Of a stretch of 64,000 bases of DNA, positions 1 through 11,557 are shown one piece after another. The translations under genes were made by a program, and so were the position numbers. Position 1 is the first letter of the stretch, and each line of letters opens with the position of its first letter. The notes below the pieces were generated by a model. The model made no database searches. It saw nothing but the letters and a program-made list of their open reading frames with translations, and was not told the origin of the DNA. Origin of the DNA: Costus lasius (lineage: Eukaryota; Streptophyta; Magnoliopsida; Zingiberales; Costaceae); the NCBI GenBank assembly GCA_027563935.2, contig CM050446.2:27035501-27099500 (forward strand), written 5' to 3'.

Positions 1-2106
1 TCTATGATGAGTCAGGCTACTCTACCTTACTCCTTTTGGGGATTTGCACTGGAAACAGCTGCAAAGGTACTAAACCGAGTGCCATCCAAGGCCGTTTCAA
101 AGACTCCATATGAGTTATGGTATGGGAAATAGCCGAGCTTGACATTTATTAAAATCTGGGGTTGCGAGGCTTATGTCAAAAAGCTCGCCTCTGGGAAACT
201 AGAGAGCAGATCTGAGAAATGTATCTTTGTCGGTTACCCTAAGGAAACTAAGGGTTATTATTTCTACGATCCCAAAGAGAACAAAGTATTTGTTGCTCGG
301 ACGGCTATTTTTCTTGAGAAGGAATTTCTTCTGCAAGAGGCCAGTGGGAGAGAAATAAAGCTGGATGAGAATCCAGAAGAAGGACAAAGTAGTCAAGCAC
401 AATTGGATGAGCCTGAGCCAATAGATCAGGTTACTGGGCAACCTGAGGCTCAGATATCACGGGAACTGCGAAGATCGGGAAGGATCCGTCGACAGCCTGA
501 GCGCTATAACGGAGTCTACATCATTGATGATGAACCCCTCACTTATGCGGATGCGGTCAGTGGACCGGAATCAGCAAGATGGCTTGAAGCTATGCGAGCC
601 GAGATGGACTCCATGTCTGATAACCAAGTTTGGGATTTGGTTGATCCGCCTCCGGGAGTAATCCCTATAGGCTGTAAATGGATCTTCAAGAAGAAGATAG
701 ACATGGATGGTAACGTGGTTACCTATAAAGGCAGGCTAGTTGCGAAAGGTTTCAAACAAATCTACGGGATAGATTATGATGAAACTTTCTCTCCTGTAGC
801 CATGTTCAAGTCTATTCGGATTATTCTCGCGATAGCGGCATATTATGATTATGAGATCTGGCAAATGGATGTGAAGACCGCTTTCCTTAATGGAAAACTA
901 GAAGAGGATGTGTATATGACACAACCTGAAGGTTTCACTAATCCATCAGATCGTGATAAAATATGCAAATTAAAGAAGTCCATTTATGGACTTAAACAAG
1001 CATCGAGAAGCTGGAATATTCGTTTTGATGAAGCAATCTGTGAATTTGGTTTCATCAAGAATGAAGATGACCCGTGTGTATATAAGAGGTTTAGTGGGAG
1101 CGTGATTACTTTCCTAGTCCTCTACGTCGATGATATCTTAATCATTGGAAACGATATTCCTGAACTACATGCGGTCAAAGCATGGTTAAGAAAATGTTTC
1201 CAGATGAAAGATTTAGGAGAAGCAGCCTATGTATTAGGTGTGAAGATCTACAGAGATAGATCAAAGAGGCTTCTCGGACTGTGCCAGAGTACTTACATCG
1301 ATAAAGTCCTGGAGAGATTCCATTTAGAAAATTCTAAAAGAGGATATCTTCCAGTCAGACATGGTCTGAATCTTTCAAAGAGTCAGTGTCCACAAACACA
1401 GACTGAGAAAGATGAAATGGACAATACGCCTTATGCTTCGGCTATTGGGTCCATTATGTATGCGATGTTGTGTACTCGCCCAGACGTCGCTTACGGGTTA
1501 AGCGTGACCAGTCGATTCCAAAGTAATCCAGGTAAGGCACACTGGATTGCAGTCAAGAACATTTTGAAATATCTTCGGAGGACCAAAGATATGTTCTTGA
1601 TATATGGAGGTCAGGAAGAACTCAGTATTGAAGGATATACTGACGCTTCGTTCCAATCTGACCAGGATGATTTCCGATCGCAATCAGGCTATGTTTTTAG
1701 CTTGAATGGAGGAGCAGAGGTGTGGAAAAGTTTCAAACAATCAATTGTTGCTGATTCCACAACAGAAGCCGAGTATGTTGCAGCCTCAGAAGAATCTAAG
1801 GAGGCAGTGTGGATTCGTAAGTTCGTTCAGGAACTTGGTGTTGTTCCTTCGAGTGCAGATCCTTTGGTTATCTTCTGTGATAACACTGGAGCAATAGCAC
1901 AAGCAAAGGAACCACGGTCACACCAGAAGTCCAAGCACATACAGAGAAGGTTTCACTTGATCCGGGAGATCATTGATCGAGGCGAGATCAAAATCTGCAA
2001 GGTTCATACAGATGACAATCTAGCTGACCCGCTTACAAAGCCTCTGGCGCAGCAGAAGCATGAGAAGCACTGTAATAATATGGGTTTGAGATTTCTCAAC
2101 CATTAG
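1..2106 (+). pseudogene. copia Pol polyprotein, C-terminal part (INT end, RT, RNase H), one in-frame stop
   Basis: Frame 1 is open from the window edge to the stop at 2106 except for a TAG at 130-132, where Copia-1 has Gln (CAG), so it is a C-to-T change. The segment begins just after the integrase catalytic Glu. It contains the integrase C-terminal region (WGCEAYVKK, FVGYPKETKGYYFYDP), the RT domain with KTAFLNG, IYGLKQASRSWN and catalytic YVDD, and the copia RNase H with intact GYTDAS, SKHIQRRFHLIRE and ADPLTKPLAQ. It would act in cytoplasmic virus-like particles, copying element RNA to cDNA. No frameshift is visible. The protein is very close to Copia-1; here RNase H keeps the Asp that is Asn in Copia-1. 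Confidence 0.9.
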
Positions 2107-2115
2107 ATTAAGTGC

Positions 2116-2126
2116 AAGTGGGAGAT
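2116..2126 (+). other. polypurine tract of Copia-0
   Basis: AAGTGGGAGAT lies directly before the 3' LTR. The same purine run precedes the 3' LTRs of Copia-1 and Copia-2. In this family it primes plus-strand DNA synthesis. Confidence 0.85.
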
Positions 2127-3804
2127 TGTTGGGGTATGCCCTTAAGGCTAATGTTTGAGGCCTTGGGATTATTTCAGTATCATGTATAAACTCTATGTTT
2201 ATAAAGGCAATGGTTGTTATTCAGGTTGTTACATTATCTGCTGCAATATGTATACTTCTGAATAATGTCTCAATGATGTTTAGCTTGGCTGACATGCAGT
2301 ATTGTCCTTAGTCGAGATATCTTGGTGAACATGAGACAGCCTTGATATGATTGAGACTAATATGTGTTCTAATCTTATAGGATGCTTCGAGCATGGAATA
2401 AGATGTAGACTCATGGGTACATTGGATGTACTGGACAGACCCTACTTAGGATATTCAATTGCTTGTCACAATGTGAATAATCCTTGTATGCAAACAAGTG
2501 GCATATTTCCTCTGACTTGAGATCACTTGTGTTTCTAAATGATGATTGGCATTGTTTTGAGGTAGTTCATTATCATTTGAAACATAATGGTTATAGACTA
2601 TCTTGGATAATGAGCATGAGTCATGTTAGGGCACTAGTGATAGATATAGGATTGCCGTCTCTTGATTGGAGTGTGATGTTCTATAGGGGCCCCCTGGATG
2701 AGATGGTTGAGAAAGTGTATGGCCATACCCAGATGACTATGTTCATCTGATCTAATCATTCTCATCATATTGGAATTACAGGCTTGACACGCTTGTCCAA
2801 TAAGAACATCCAGTGGCAAAGGAAACACATATGTCAAGTGACTTGGGTTCACACTTGTGCTGTGGTTTGGGTGTAGTCTTGGAAGACTCTTTCCTTTATA
2901 TCGGGAGACAGTGATGTGTTGCTAGATACCCCTCACTGATCGTGATAACATAAGTTATCGTTACCGACATTTAAAGGAAACCCTTAGGGTCGCACAATTT
3001 GATGATTTAGCTTACTTGAGTCAGATCGTGTGGACTGAATTGTTTTAGTTCAGTTTAATGGGATTTAAACTCTGATTGTAAGTGAGATCTGGTCTGATCA
3101 TATTTGATTGATTAGGGCTTGAGATCGATAAGCTTCGATCGAGAGAAATGATGCTAGATCGGTGAGATCAAGAGCATCAAGAGATGAATAGTTAGATCTT
3201 GAACCTTATGGTTTAATATGATCTAGACCAATGCTTGGTTTGATTTGGTCTTTAAACCAAATGAGATTGAACCGGCTCATCAAGTGAGCGCATGGTTCAA
3301 AGGGGAGAACATTGCGACTTGTTCACTTGGCGTGAACACTTGAACGTGTGAAGGTTTACTATTTTTGGAAGTCATGCTTTCCAAAATAGGGAGCACGCCT
3401 CACGTTCGAGAGGATTGCTCTATTCTCGCTCGCAACTTCCTCTGGTCACCTCTCTCTCTCTCGTGTGGTGAGTCTTCACGCCAAGGAGGAGATTCGGTTA
3501 GCCAAGAAAAGACATCTCTTCTCTTCCACACAAAAGGACACCTTGGAGCCTTGCTAGCACAAGGATCGACAAGGAGTAGGCGATCAATCATCTTGTGTGC
3601 GCACGCTTTGGAGGAGAGCTATTTCGTTCTCTGCTTCCAAGTCGCCATCCAAGCAATGGCTATGGTATGATCCCTTTTCGATCTATACATGTTATTAAGT
3701 TGATCATATATTCATGCATGCGATTTTAGAAACCCTAGCTTCCGCTCAATGCAAAACCTCTGATATGCGCCTATTAGGGTTTCGCCCCCTTTAGGGAACT
3801 TTCA
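2127..3804 (+). repeat. 3' LTR of Copia-0 (1678 bp)
   Basis: The LTR starts TGTTGGGGTATGCCC right after the polypurine tract and ends ...GGGAACTTTCA at 3804. It aligns end to end, with many substitutions and small indels, to the two 1725-bp LTRs of Copia-1 in reverse orientation. Its short ORFs are not genes. The divergence from Copia-1 implies a clearly older copy. Confidence 0.9.
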
Positions 3805-6800
3805 GAAAAATCATCCATAAATATGTCCATAAAATCCTCATTATAATATGCAAATATGGCCATCATGGCTCGTTGAAAAGTTGCAGGTGCATTGCAGAGT
3901 CCAAAGGGTATCCTCCTGTATGCATAGGTTCCATAGGGACATGTGAAAGTTATTTTCTCCTGGTCGTCGAGATGGATGGGAATTTGAAAGAAACCTGAAA
4001 ATCCATCCAGAAAACAAAAGTAAGAATTATGAGCCAATATATCCAACATTTGATCAATAAATGGTAGAGGGAAGTGATCTTTTCGTGTAGCAGAATTCAA
4101 CTTCCTGTAATCAATACACATCCTATATCTGGTAACTATCCGAGTTGGTATCAATTCATCTGCATGCATCTTAATCACTATGACACCTCCCTTTTTGGAT
4201 ACAACATGTACCCGGCTCACGCAAGAACTTTTGATATTGGATATATAACTCCTGCATCTAGAAGTTTGAGCATCTCCTTCTTCACAACATTTTTCAAGTG
4301 CGGGTTAAGTTTGCGTTGAAATTCCACAGAAGGTTCGCTATTTTGTTCCAATAAAATCCTGTGCATGCAAACAGAGGGGTTAATCCCTTTAATGTCATCA
4401 AGTGTATAGCCTATTACCTTCCTGTAAAGACGGAGTTCTTGAAGGAGTAGCTCAATTTGTTCTTTATCCAATTCTGCACTAACTATTACTAGGTATGTAG
4501 GATTATCTCCTAGGAATTCATATCTCAGTGAGCTTGGTAGGTTTTTGAATTCAATTCTCTTCGGCCCATCTTCTTCCTGAATTTCTTCTGGTTCGGTGTT
4601 CATCCTTGGTTTAGCATCTCGGCAGGGTAACATACTTCTTAGCTTCGCCCTCAATATCTCTATCAACAGTGTTTGTCAAAGCAAGTTCCAACGGATCTAC
4701 CTCCTTCCCGTAGGGTTCACTTTGCTGTATAGTTTTCTCAACGATATCTACACTGCAGCATGTACCTGCAAAAGAAGGTTTTTTCAAAGAGTCAGACAAG
4801 TCAAATTGTATAACATTGTCACTGATGTTCAAGGACAGTTTTCTATTCTTGACATCAATGACAGCACCAGCAGTAGCAAGAAAAGGTCTCCCCATAATGA
4901 TAAGGAGTCTGTCATCCTCATCAATTTCTAACACAACAAAATCAGCAGGGACAAAATAATTTCCAACTTTAATAGGAACGTCCTCTAAAATACCAACGGG
5001 ATGACGAACTGATCTGTCTGTAAGCTGTAAAGAGATGTTAGTGGGTTTCAAATCACCTAAATCTAGCCTTTTACATAATGACAATGGCATGAGGCTGACA
5101 CTTGCTCCTAAGTCGCATAAGTCTCTCTAAAAGGTCATCTCCCCAATCTGGCAGGGTATGGAAAAACTGTCTGGGTCTTTGAGTTTCTAGGGAAGCTTGT
5201 TCTGTATGATGGTGCTGCACTCCTCAGTAAGTGCAACGGTACCTTGATCTTCTAGCTTCCTTTTATTTGATAAGATGTCCTTCAGGAATTTGGCATAGGT
5301 CGGCATTTGCGAAAGGGCATCAATAAAAGGAATGTTAATGTAGAGTTTCTTCAAAACTTCTAAGAACTTACCAAACTGCTTGTCCAGTTTAGCTTTGACA
5401 AGCCTCTGTGGGAAGGGAATTGGAGATTTGTAAGCAGGTGGCCCAACATAGGGCCGTTCTTCCTCAACTGGTTCTTGTGTTACAGGTGTTGTTCTATGGT
5501 TCAAATTTCCAATTTCAGGTGTTGCATCTTCTCCTTTGTTATCAGTTGGCATCTTTGGATCTTCCAGCTGTTTGCCACTTCTGGTGGAGATTGCATTGCA
5601 GTGTTCTCTTGGGTTGACTTCGGGTTGTGATAGTAGTTTCCCTAGTGCTCTGGAGGATGAGCTAGCTTGTTGGTCTAGCTGATTTTCTAGCATCTTATTG
5701 TGAGTTTCCAAGGAATCCATTCTAGTCATCATGAGCTTCATCATATCGGTCAAACCTTCAATTTTCTTACTCAGCTGAGCATCTGTATTGGGCTTCGGGG
5801 GTGGGTTATAGTTTCTGCCTTGAAATCCTGGTGGTTGTCTATAATTGCCTTGTGGATGCTACCTGAAATTTCCTTGTGGGGGCTGAGCTTGCGGTGGTGT
5901 TTGTCCTGGTTGCATCGGTTGAGTAGTCTGGTATGAGAAGTTTGAGTGGTTACGCCAACCTGGATTGTATGTGTTGGAATATGGGTTATTGGTGGGATTG
6001 AAGTTTCCAATAGCATTTATTATTTCAGGGTGATTTGAAGTTAACTGCCCATCTCCCAACTGGCACTCAGTACCTACATGTCCTGCAACACCACATATCT
6101 CACACAATATAGAATTAGCATCAAATGAATTTACAGACCAAGAATTAATTTTTTTAGTTAAATTGTCTACCTTCGCAGTAAGAGTAGTCAAAGTATCCAG
6201 TTCGAATTTACCTGTCTTCTTGGAAGGTGTACCTCATTCAGATGTCCATTGGTGATGATTCATCGCCATGTCTTCGAGGAGGTTCATAGCATCTTCAACC
6301 ACTCTATTCATCAAAGCCCCTCCAGCTGCAACATCAACTGTGAGTCTTGTGTTGTAGTCCAGCCTATTGTAAAATGTGTGAATTAAAACCCAAGTCTCTA
6401 TTCCATGGTGCGGGCACATTCTTTGTAGTTATTTGAATCTTTCCCAAGCCTAATATAAAGATTCTCCATCCTTCTTCATAAAGCTAGTTATTTGATTTCT
6501 TAGTTGAATAGTCTTGGATGGAGGAAAATATTTGGAGAGAAAGGCTTATGATAATTTCGCCCATGTCCTTATTGAAGCCGAAGGAATTGTGTGAAGCCAA
6601 GCTCTTGCTCTATCCCTTAAAGAGAAGGGAAACAATCTTAACCTGATAGCATCAATAGAAATACCGTTAATTTTCAACGTATCGCAGTATTCTAAAAATA
6701 TAAAAAGATGCATGTTGGGGTCCTCAAGAGGAAAACGACCAAATTGATTTTGTTGAACCATAGATAGTAAAGCAGGTTTAATCTCAAAATTATTAGCCTC

Positions 6801-7049
6801 TACAGTAGGCCTGACAATTCCTGATTGCAACCCATGTAGATATGGAGCAGCATAATCTCTTAGCATCCTGATATTGTTATTCCCTGCAGGTTGGGGTGCC
6901 TCATTATTGTTTGTTTCCAGTTGTACATGCTCCATTTGGCTTTTGTCTTCCTTTTGTTGAAGTCGTTTAAGCTTTCTCCTGCTTCTGAAAGTTCTCTCTA
7001 TCTTAGGGTCAATTTCAAAGAGTTTGCCTGCCCTGGAACTTCTTTGCAT
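3805..7049 (-). pseudogene. Athila-like Gag-PR-RT, decayed and interrupted
   Basis: From ATG 7049 the reading passes Gag (LRDYAAP, FEIKPALLSMVQQNQFG, LRLFPFSLRDRARAWLH, CPHHG, DVAAGGALMN), a CCHC knuckle CEICGVAGHVGTEC, the linker IPFPQRLVKAKLDKQFGKF, an aspartic protease with active site CDLGASVSLMP and GRPFLATAGA, then RT with MCIDYRKLN, FGLCNAPATFQRAM and catalytic FMDDF. The product would form particles and copy RNA. Several in-frame stops (for example after RTWAKLS and after QNKLP) and frameshifts around 4.2 and 4.6 kb make it non-functional. Copia-0 sits just after FMDDF. Relationship to element D is clear throughout. Confidence 0.88.
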
Positions 7050-7186
7050 AAAAAGTATCAGACACAGTTGTAGAGTTCTAAGGCAAACGACAAGTAGAAA
7101 GCAAAGGTAACTAACAGCGAAATAGAAATAAACTAACTAAAGCTTAGTCTACCAATCCTTAGAAATATACTAATATTAACCGTTGT

Positions 7187-7204
7187 TCCCCGACAACGGT
7201 GCCA
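7187..7204 (-). other. primer binding site of A (tRNA-Asp type)
   Basis: On the minus strand this reads TGGCACCGTTGTCGGGGA, six bases after the LTR end. It matches the Asp-tRNA 3' end used by Athila elements with two differences from D's TGGCGCCGTTGCCGGGGA. Confidence 0.85.
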
Positions 7205-8077
7205 AAAACTTGACACTTACCGCAAGTGCACGATTATGTCGAAGTAATACAAAAGGTTGTCAAACCCACAAGGAACAAGGTTAAGTACCAGAACATCCAA
7301 GTTTCAATAGCTAAGCAGATTAGAAAGGGGTTTTCGATATTAACTAACCGGAAATAAGAAATCAGGGCAATTACGAGAGAGTATATGTATGGAAGAGATC
7401 AGAGCTTTGGTATCCACCACACTGACGACTTTTATTGCAATTTAAGAGATAAGTTATATGAATTCTTAATTTCGCAAAAGGAACCTTTCCCTAAGGTACA
7501 AGATGCCCTCCCTCGGTGTTTATCTAGAACGGTCTTCTACTCTCGCGGTGGATCATTCTAAATAAACCCTTTGCGTTCTATGGAAGATTAAGAGACCCTC
7601 GAGTGAAAAAACAAGCACTCTTGTGTTGAGGGATCACAAGTTTTATAAAGAAGTTCTACCGACACGATTCTCCTCTCGGTATGAATCACACCGGCAAAGA
7701 CATGATCATATGCGGCCAAAGTAAAATCATGAAGTAAAGCACAACAATGTAAAATATGCTCCAAAAAGAATCCAATTAATAACATGAAAGGATGATTAGC
7801 AACAAAGAGTCATCAAAGGGCTTCAACCAAGCCCCGAAAGGAGTTTACGCTACAGACATCATAAATTCGCTCAAAATCCTCTTTTTAGAACTAGGAAAAC
7901 TACAAGAAAGGGTTTCTAAAATGTAAGAGACGGTAAACCAAAGTTAATCTCTGGAAATCACAATGTCTCCACAATCACATCTCGTAAAATCGCTTGGAAA
8001 TCGAGTTGTCTCCGCTGTTCCGTGCCCTCATCCGCTTGTCCGCCGCTTTCTCCTTGATTCAAAAGTTTTGGAGAGGG

Positions 8078-8085
8078 CTTTTATA
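8078..8085 (-). promoter_or_regulatory. TATA-like box in A's LTR
   Basis: Minus-strand TATAAAAG, followed by CCCTCTCC and lying about 120 bases downstream of the palindrome array. Position and sequence fit an LTR core promoter; not tested. Confidence 0.55.
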
Positions 8086-8207
8086 TCCTATGGATTCGCC
8101 TTTCAGTCAGCTTCCCAAAACGTGCTTACTTGCTAAATTTGGACAACAGTAGGGTTCAAATTTGAGGAAAATTCGAGTGAAGGTCGGACGCCTCGGTCGA
8201 AATCACG

Positions 8208-8428
8208 GGTGAACCCCGCCGGGTTCACCAGGTGGTGAAGTATTATATACTGTTCCGTCGAGAAATAATCATCGGTGAACCCCACCGGGTTCACTAGGTG
8301 GTGAAGCTTACTATAGTCTTCCATCAAAATTCTTTCCGAAAGAATCACGGGTGAACCCTGCCGGGTTCACCTACCAGTAAAGTATTATGTGAGCTCTGGT
8401 CATCAGCGAAAGCACCGATGAACCCCGC
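8208..8428 (-). repeat. array of GGTGAACCC...GGGTTCACC palindromes in A's LTR
   Basis: Three units are complete: 8208-8229, 8274-8295 and 8350-8371. Each has 9-base arms (8 in the second) around a 4-base centre. A fourth begins about 8410 and is cut at the A/B junction. The first two are followed by AGGTGGTGAAG. Spacing is 66 and 76 bases. It occupies the place that TACGG-type palindromes hold in the LTRs of C and D. Confidence 0.85.
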
Positions 8429-10622
8429 TTATATTTCTCGAACAGGTACTTTAGTTCCAGCAGACACAAAAATTGAGCGTACATTTCGCCTTCGAAGGAG
8501 ATTACAGTTTCAGACTCAGAAGATTTCTGAAGAAGGTGCAATGGTGGCAAACAATCAATCTTTGAGGGACTTCACCGTACCGAACATACAAGGCTTTAAT
8601 TCAAACATAGTCCGACCCAATGTAGAAGCGAACAACTTTGAGCTTAAACCAGCGTTGATGACGTTGGTCCAGCAAAATCAATTTGGGGTATCCCCAAATC
8701 AGGACCCTAATCTACATCTAGCTGTCTTTTTAGAATATTGCGATACTGTTAAAGTTAATGGAGTTTCATTTGACGCTATAAGACTAAGATTATTCCCTTT
8801 TTCTCTTAGGGACCGTGTGAGAGCTTGGCTATATTCGCTACCAGCATAATCTATTACTACTTGGGACGAGTTTTCAAAAGCCTTTCTGAACAAATACTTC
8901 CCATTTAGCAAGACTATTCAACTGCGCAACAGGATTACATGTTTTGCACAACAAGAGGGAGAATCACTGTATGATGCTTGGGATCGATTCAAGGAGCTCT
9001 AGCGTATGTGCCCACACCATGGACTCCAAGCATGGGTTTTGATCCACATCTTTTATAATGGATTGGATTATAATACCAAGTTGATGGTGGACGCTGCGGC
9101 TGGAGGAACAATCATGAGCAAGGGCGTGGAAGAAGCGATAGCTCTACTTGAGGATATGGCCATGAACCATAACCACTGGTCGAGTGAGTGAGGTACTACT
9201 TCCACGGGAATTGGTTAGTACCATAATGATTCCTTGACATCTCTAGCGGCAAAGGTAGATTCATTGGCACATAAGTTAGATTCCTTTTCCTTTCCCTCAG
9301 TTGCCGTTAATACAGTTTCCTATAAAGTGTGTGGTGTAACAGGGCACAATTCATCTGACTGTTAGTTTATTGCTTCATCTCAATAAAATTTTAATCAGGA
9401 GCAAGTTAATGCCTTGGGGAATTTCAATCAGAGACCAGAGAATGATCCATATTCTGCAACTTACAATCAAGGATGGAGGAACCACCCCAACTTGTCCTAC
9501 AAGAACAATCAAAGGCAAGTTCCTCCGCAGTATCCTCAGCCGAATAACAGGCCACCACCAGGCTTTCAATCAAGACAGTATAGACAGCCCCAGAAGTCAA
9601 ACTTGGAGACCATGCTAGAGGGATTTCTTATGAAACAGCAGAAGAGCACTGATGACCTCGCTGATGTGGTTAAGCAGCTGACATCTCGTGTGGATGCTTT
9701 GGCTACTCACAACAAGATGTTAGAGAATCAGATTGCTCAGCAAGCGAGTTCTACTAGTAGGTCCATAGGGAAACTTCCGGGACAACCTGAGATGAATCCC
9801 AAGGAGCATTGTAATGCGGTCACTATTGTGAGTGGCAAAAACAATGAAGCACCTAGAGAATCTAGCGAGGCTTCTATGGACATACTTAAGGACATTACTC
9901 CTGAATTGGAAAACAGTGAGGAGAAAGGGGAGGAGCCGAAATATGTATGCCCGCCTGCATACGTTCCTCCAATCCCTTTTCCCCAGAGGCTATTTGGAGC
10001 AGATTAGGGAAAATCTGATATCAGAGAGTCTGAGGTGAAAGGCGACCAAGTAAGTATGGACATAGAAATAACAAAGGTAAGAGATCCTGGAGACATTTCA
10101 ATTCCCTGCTAAGTTGGTAAGTTTTTTGTTGAGAATGCTTTATGTGACTTAGGATTGAGTGTTAGTTTGATGCCTTCATATATGATTGAGAAAGTAGGTA
10201 ATGGAGAATTTAAACCTACTGGAACTTGCCTTCAATTTGCTAATAGATTTGTTCAGCAACCTCTAAGAGTTTTAGAAAATATGTCTATTAAAATTGATAA
10301 GTTTTCTATCTTGACTGATTTCATGATTGTTAGAATGGAAGAAAACACTAAATCACCTATTATTCTAGGTAGACCATTTTTGGCAAGTACAGGAGCTATA
10401 ATTGATATGCTGCATGAGAAGTTAACGTTGAATTTAAATGACAGCAAATTGGTTTATGATTTTTCTTTAAGGGCTAAGAAGCTTTATTTTGCAGGTTCCC
10501 GTTGATCCATTGAAGTGAAGGAGGATAAATTCGATGAAGGAAATATTTTTGAAATCGATAGACGTCCCTTAGAATATCGAGCAAAGCATGAGAGGGACAA
10601 GAAGAAGAAAGATGGAACATGA
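8429..10622 (+). pseudogene. Athila-like Gag-protease of B, 5'-truncated, many stops
   Basis: The frame that enters at the junction (YISRTGTLVPADTKIERTF) stays the same to the stop at 10620-10622 but is broken by stops, for example at 8847, 9189 and 10005. Visible are the Gag motifs LRDFTVPNIQGFNS, LRLFPFSLRDRVRAWL, CPHHG and DAAAGGTIMS. The knuckle is YKVCGVTGHNSSDC, so the first Cys of CCHC is Tyr. The conserved QFGKFLEVLKKLYINIP stretch before the protease is absent. The protease has CDLGLSVSLMP and GRPFLASTGA. After it the frame ends in a basic tail (KHERDKKKKDGT) and stops; no RT follows. The ATG at 8418 belongs to A's LTR and is not the gag start. Confidence 0.83.
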
Positions 10623-10741
10623 GAATTATCTTAAGCTTTAAAGTTAAACCCATGTAGCGATCTGGAAAGGCGTGAAGAACAAATGCTGACTATTATTCAC
10701 TGTGCCTCATATCCAGTTGAAGGACATTGAACATTATTTTA

Positions 10742-10790
10742 GTCAAGCTAAGGACCTTAAATAAGCGCTACCTGGGAGGCAACCCAGAGG
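10742..10790 (+). other. conserved post-pol block with hairpin (B)
   Basis: It begins GTCAAGCTAAGGACC and ends in CTGGG-AGGCAA-CCCAG (hairpin at 10772-10787). The same block occurs in C (17236-17284), D (52149-52197) and F (46991-47035). In D the TAA within it is the stop codon of pol, which fixes its place in an intact element. Confidence 0.8.
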
Positions 10791-11557
10791 CTCTGAATTT
10801 TGTCAATTTCAGCATTTTTTTCATTAAGATTTTGAATTTATTGTGATTAGTTATTTAGCTTTGAATTTTCTTAATCAATTTTATCTACATGATATGATGA
10901 ACTTGTCTATAAGAAAAACACTCTAGATTTATTGTTTTGCGTGCAGGAAATTTTTAGAAATTTTCTGTGATTTTTTTGGAGGAGACCAAGGTTAAAACGC
11001 GAGATTTACGGCCGAACCCGTGAATATCGCGCAACCGTGATTTTAAATATAGCTGGGACTGTACATTGAAGAGGAATTACGGCCGAAGCCATGAAGACTT
11101 TATGGACCGTAAGTTTTTACGGTTTAAACTTAACCGACGACTTAGGGTTTTACGCTCACGCTCATAATTCGCCGATTTTTGACGATTCCTTCCACGAGCG
11201 GCGACGAAACCTTTCCACCTACCTTTCTCTACTTCTAGCGAGTGATTTTAGACGATCTTCCACCGGATTTCTGCCGGATTTCATGGAGAATCGCCGTCCG
11301 TCCGTTGACCCACCAGAATTTGATTTTCGACTGATTGGAGCCTGATTTCTGCACAGATCCATGAGTTTTCCTTGCTCAGACTTGCGACGCAGCATTGACA
11401 CTAGATTTGCATACTTCTAGCATCGATTTGGAGCTTTTGGATTGGGTTTTTTTGGATCAATTTTTCACCCGAGTTTTCACGGGGGATTTCTGAAATCACT
11501 GTAGCTTTTCGGTTTTTGAAATACATTTGCATATATTGGATTGCTTTGATCGATACT
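10791..11557 (+). other. non-coding region upstream of ORF2 in B, with ACGGCC palindromes
   Basis: No ORF is convincing. At 11006-11122 there are repeated TTACGGCCG and TTATGGACCGTAA type inverted boxes, like those in B's own LTR (32761-32968). The following 430 bases look like a transcript leader and run to the ATG of ORF2. F has the same region at 46223-46990. Confidence 0.65.

Larger units (their letters stand above)
1..3804 (+). mobile_element. Copia-0: 3' part of an Angela-type Ty1/copia element
   Basis: This is the downstream part of a copia retrotransposon that begins before the window. The order is end of integrase, RT, RNase H, polypurine tract, 3' LTR (TG...CA). It belongs to the same subfamily as Copia-1 at 20588-29764, whose LTR also begins TGTTGGGGTATGCCC. 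The right edge is sharp: the LTR ends ...TTTCA at 3804 and the next base belongs to the RT gene of the Athila-like element A on the opposite strand, so Copia-0 inserted into A. The expected 5-bp target duplication (GAAAA on this side) cannot be tested because the left flank is outside the window. Assignment to the Angela/BARE lineage rests on LTR start, long LTR and pol motifs. Confidence 0.9.
3805..8428 (-). mobile_element. Element A: truncated Athila-like Ty3/gypsy element
   Basis: Reading leftward on the minus strand: a partial 5' LTR (8428-7211), an Asp-tRNA primer site (7204-7187), then gag, protease and RT up to 3805, where Copia-0 interrupts it. The rest (RNase H, integrase, ORF2, 3' LTR) would lie left of Copia-0, outside the window. 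At 8428/8429 the LTR breaks in the middle of a palindrome unit and is joined head to head to the gag of element B, so both elements lost their 5' ends there. Coding parts carry many stops. Confidence 0.85.
7211..8428 (-). repeat. partial 5' LTR of A
   Basis: The LTR's internal end is at 7211 (plus strand TGACACTTACCGCAAGTGC), matching the ...GCACTTGCGG... ends of the other Athila-like LTRs. It holds a TATA-like box and an array of GGTGAACCC palindromes upstream of it. The outer end is missing, cut at 8428 by the junction with B. ORFs here are chance. Confidence 0.8.

Noticed and set aside
3365..3670. 101-codon ORF (plus) in the Copia-0 LTR
   Set aside because: Not kept as an ORF in the related LTRs and without a domain.
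7187..7204. tRNA-like sequence at the primer sites
   Set aside because: Only the 18 bases complementary to a tRNA end are present; no tRNA gene folds there.
8133..8348. ORF with repeated LHHLVNP peptide (minus)
   Set aside because: A product of the GGTGAACCC palindrome repeats in A's LTR.
8208..8428. CRISPR-like spacing of palindromic repeats
   Set aside because: Few, unequal units inside a plant LTR next to a TATA-like box; no cas genes and a eukaryotic context.
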